A stretch of DNA of 6,363 nt from Actinomycetota bacterium (GTDB lineage Bacteria > Actinomycetota > Acidimicrobiia > Acidimicrobiales > CADCTF01). The translations under genes were made by a program, and so were the position numbers. The first letter of the stretch is position 1. Each line of letters opens with the position of its first letter. This document shows positions 5,647-6,363 of this stretch, in pieces. Location: NCBI GenBank assembly GCA_019348305.1, contig JAHWJQ010000128.1, positions 1 to 6,363 of the forward strand, written 5' to 3'. The notes beneath the pieces are model-generated. The model was not told the DNA's origin. It made no database searches and saw nothing but the letters and a program-made list of their open reading frames with translations.

Positions 5647-5770
5647 GGCTGCGAACGGTATGGCGAGGACCTGTCTCTGGTAAACTACAAGCATTGCATT
5701 TTGGGCCGTTGACCTGCTGTTTTACGGCTGAGATGCCCGTTTTCCGACCCCCTTTCCGAGAGGCCGCGCC
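5647..5770 (+). promoter_or_regulatory. Intergenic region with probable gyrB promoter
   Basis: A 124-base gap before gyrB, unlike the tight spacing of the three preceding genes, suggests a separate promoter. It contains the AT-rich run TAAACTACAAGCATTGCATT (5681-5700, 6 G/C in 20). TTGACC (5709-5714) is the best -35 candidate, but I found no convincing -10 at the right distance. I see no gene in it. Confidence 0.45.
5758..5763 (+). promoter_or_regulatory. Ribosome binding site of gyrB
   Basis: GAGAGG seven bases before GTG 5771. It favours that start over the in-frame ATG at 5786, which has no such site; an in-frame TGA at 5729 excludes earlier starts. Confidence 0.6.
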
Positions 5771-6363
5771 GTGGCGCAACAAGCGATGACGGAACCACCC
5801 GACGAGCCCCGCAACCGGGGCCCGAAACCTGGCGGTAATGGGTCGTACGGGGCGGAGAACATCGACGTGCTGGAGGGCTTGGAGGCGGTCCGTCGCCGCC
5901 CCGGCATGTACATCGGCTCGACCGGGCTCACGGGGCTGCACCACCTCGTTCGCGAGGTGGTCGACAACTCCGTCGACGAGGCCATGGCCGGCTACTGCGA
6001 CCGCATCGACATCACCCTTCTGGCCGACGGCGGCTGCCGGGTGGCCGACAACGGCCGGGGCATCCCCGTCGAGCCGTATACGAAGGGCAGGCACAAGGGC
6101 AAGAGCACCCTCGAGGTGATCATGACCGTGCTGCATGCCGGCGGGAAGTTCGGTGGGGGGGGCTACAAGGTGTCCGGCGGGCTGCACGGCGTCGGCGTGT
6201 CGGTGGTCAACGCCCTGTCGTCCCGGCTCATCGCCGAGGTCGACAAGAACGGCCAGCGCCACCGCCTCGAGTTCATCAAGGGTGGCAAGCCGGTGGGCAA
6301 GGTCCAGGTGGTCGGGCCCGCTCCTCGCGGACGTACCGGTACCAACGTGACCTTCTGGCCAGA
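5771..6363 (+). CDS. gyrB: DNA gyrase subunit B, N-terminal part (runs off right edge)
   Basis: GyrB is the ATPase subunit of gyrase, which with GyrA introduces negative supercoils. The 197 visible residues cover most of the GHKL ATP-binding domain: [18 protein letters not shown] (about 33-50), [10 protein letters not shown] (62-71) with the catalytic Glu62 and metal-binding Asn66, DNGRGIP (93-99), VLHAGGKF, and the glycine loop [15 protein letters not shown] (136-150). The wording [18 protein letters not shown] fits GyrB better than ParE. GTG 5771 is chosen for the GAGAGG upstream; it gives a polar N-terminal tail of about 28 residues before the conserved core. A run of eight Gs (6155-6162) encodes a glycine string (128-131) and the frame continues correctly after it. 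The rest of the gene, and gyrA if adjacent, lie beyond the window. Confidence 0.97.
   Translation, partial: MAQQAMTEPPDEPRNRGPKPGGNGSYGAENIDVLEGLEAVRRRPGMYIGSTGLTGLHHLVREVVDNSVDEAMAGYCDRIDITLLADGGCRVADNGRGIPVEPYTKGRHKGKSTLEVIMTVLHAGGKFGGGGYKVSGGLHGVGVSVVNALSSRLIAEVDKNGQRHRLEFIKGGKPVGKVQVVGPAPRGRTGTNVTFWP

Noticed and set aside
1..6363. A novel defence, mobile or biosynthetic system
   Set aside because: Every long non-overlapping coding region is a recognised housekeeping gene in its standard place; no transposase, integrase, tRNA, CRISPR repeat or target-site duplication was seen.

Overview
This window is the chromosomal replication-origin neighbourhood of a high-GC bacterium, almost certainly an actinomycete-type (Actinomycetota) genome. 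The gene order (yidC-yidD-rnpA-rpmH facing left, then dnaA-dnaN-recF-DUF721-gyrB facing right), the very high GC, the frequent GTG starts and the actinobacterial wording of DnaA, L34 and GyrB all point there. The YidC wording and the absence of gnd between dnaN and recF make me think of Acidimicrobiia or a relative, but that finer placement is only an inference.

Left arm (1-1142, minus strand): a tight operon reading leftwards. It holds rpmH (ribosomal protein L34), rnpA (RNase P protein), yidD (small membrane-insertion factor) and the first 139 residues of yidC (membrane insertase), which runs off the left edge. rnpA and yidD overlap by four bases, and yidD and yidC are 10 bases apart.

Divergent intergenic region (1143-1451): must drive rpmH to the left and dnaA to the right. 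It has a plausible minus-strand promoter with a 5' leader stem, and several DnaA-box-like nonamers just before and at the start of dnaA, which suggests DnaA autoregulation.

Right arm (1452-6363, plus strand): dnaA (470 aa), a 232-base gap that is the best oriC candidate (three overlapping or adjacent inverted repeats, two tandem DnaA boxes, then an AT-rich stretch), dnaN (378 aa), recF (357 aa), a short DUF721/DciA-type protein (107 aa), a 124-base gap that probably carries the gyrB promoter, and the first 197 residues of gyrB, cut by the right edge.

Together these genes start replication (DnaA), hold the polymerase (beta clamp), probably help load the helicase (DciA-like), repair gaps at forks (RecF) and control supercoiling (GyrB), beside genes for RNA processing, translation and membrane insertion. 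I see no mobile element, CRISPR array, defence cassette or novel system. The most interesting points are within the origin: DnaA-box clusters on both sides of dnaA, competing hairpins after dnaA, a YidC that lacks the usual groove arginine, and an unusual residue pair beside the DnaA arginine finger.
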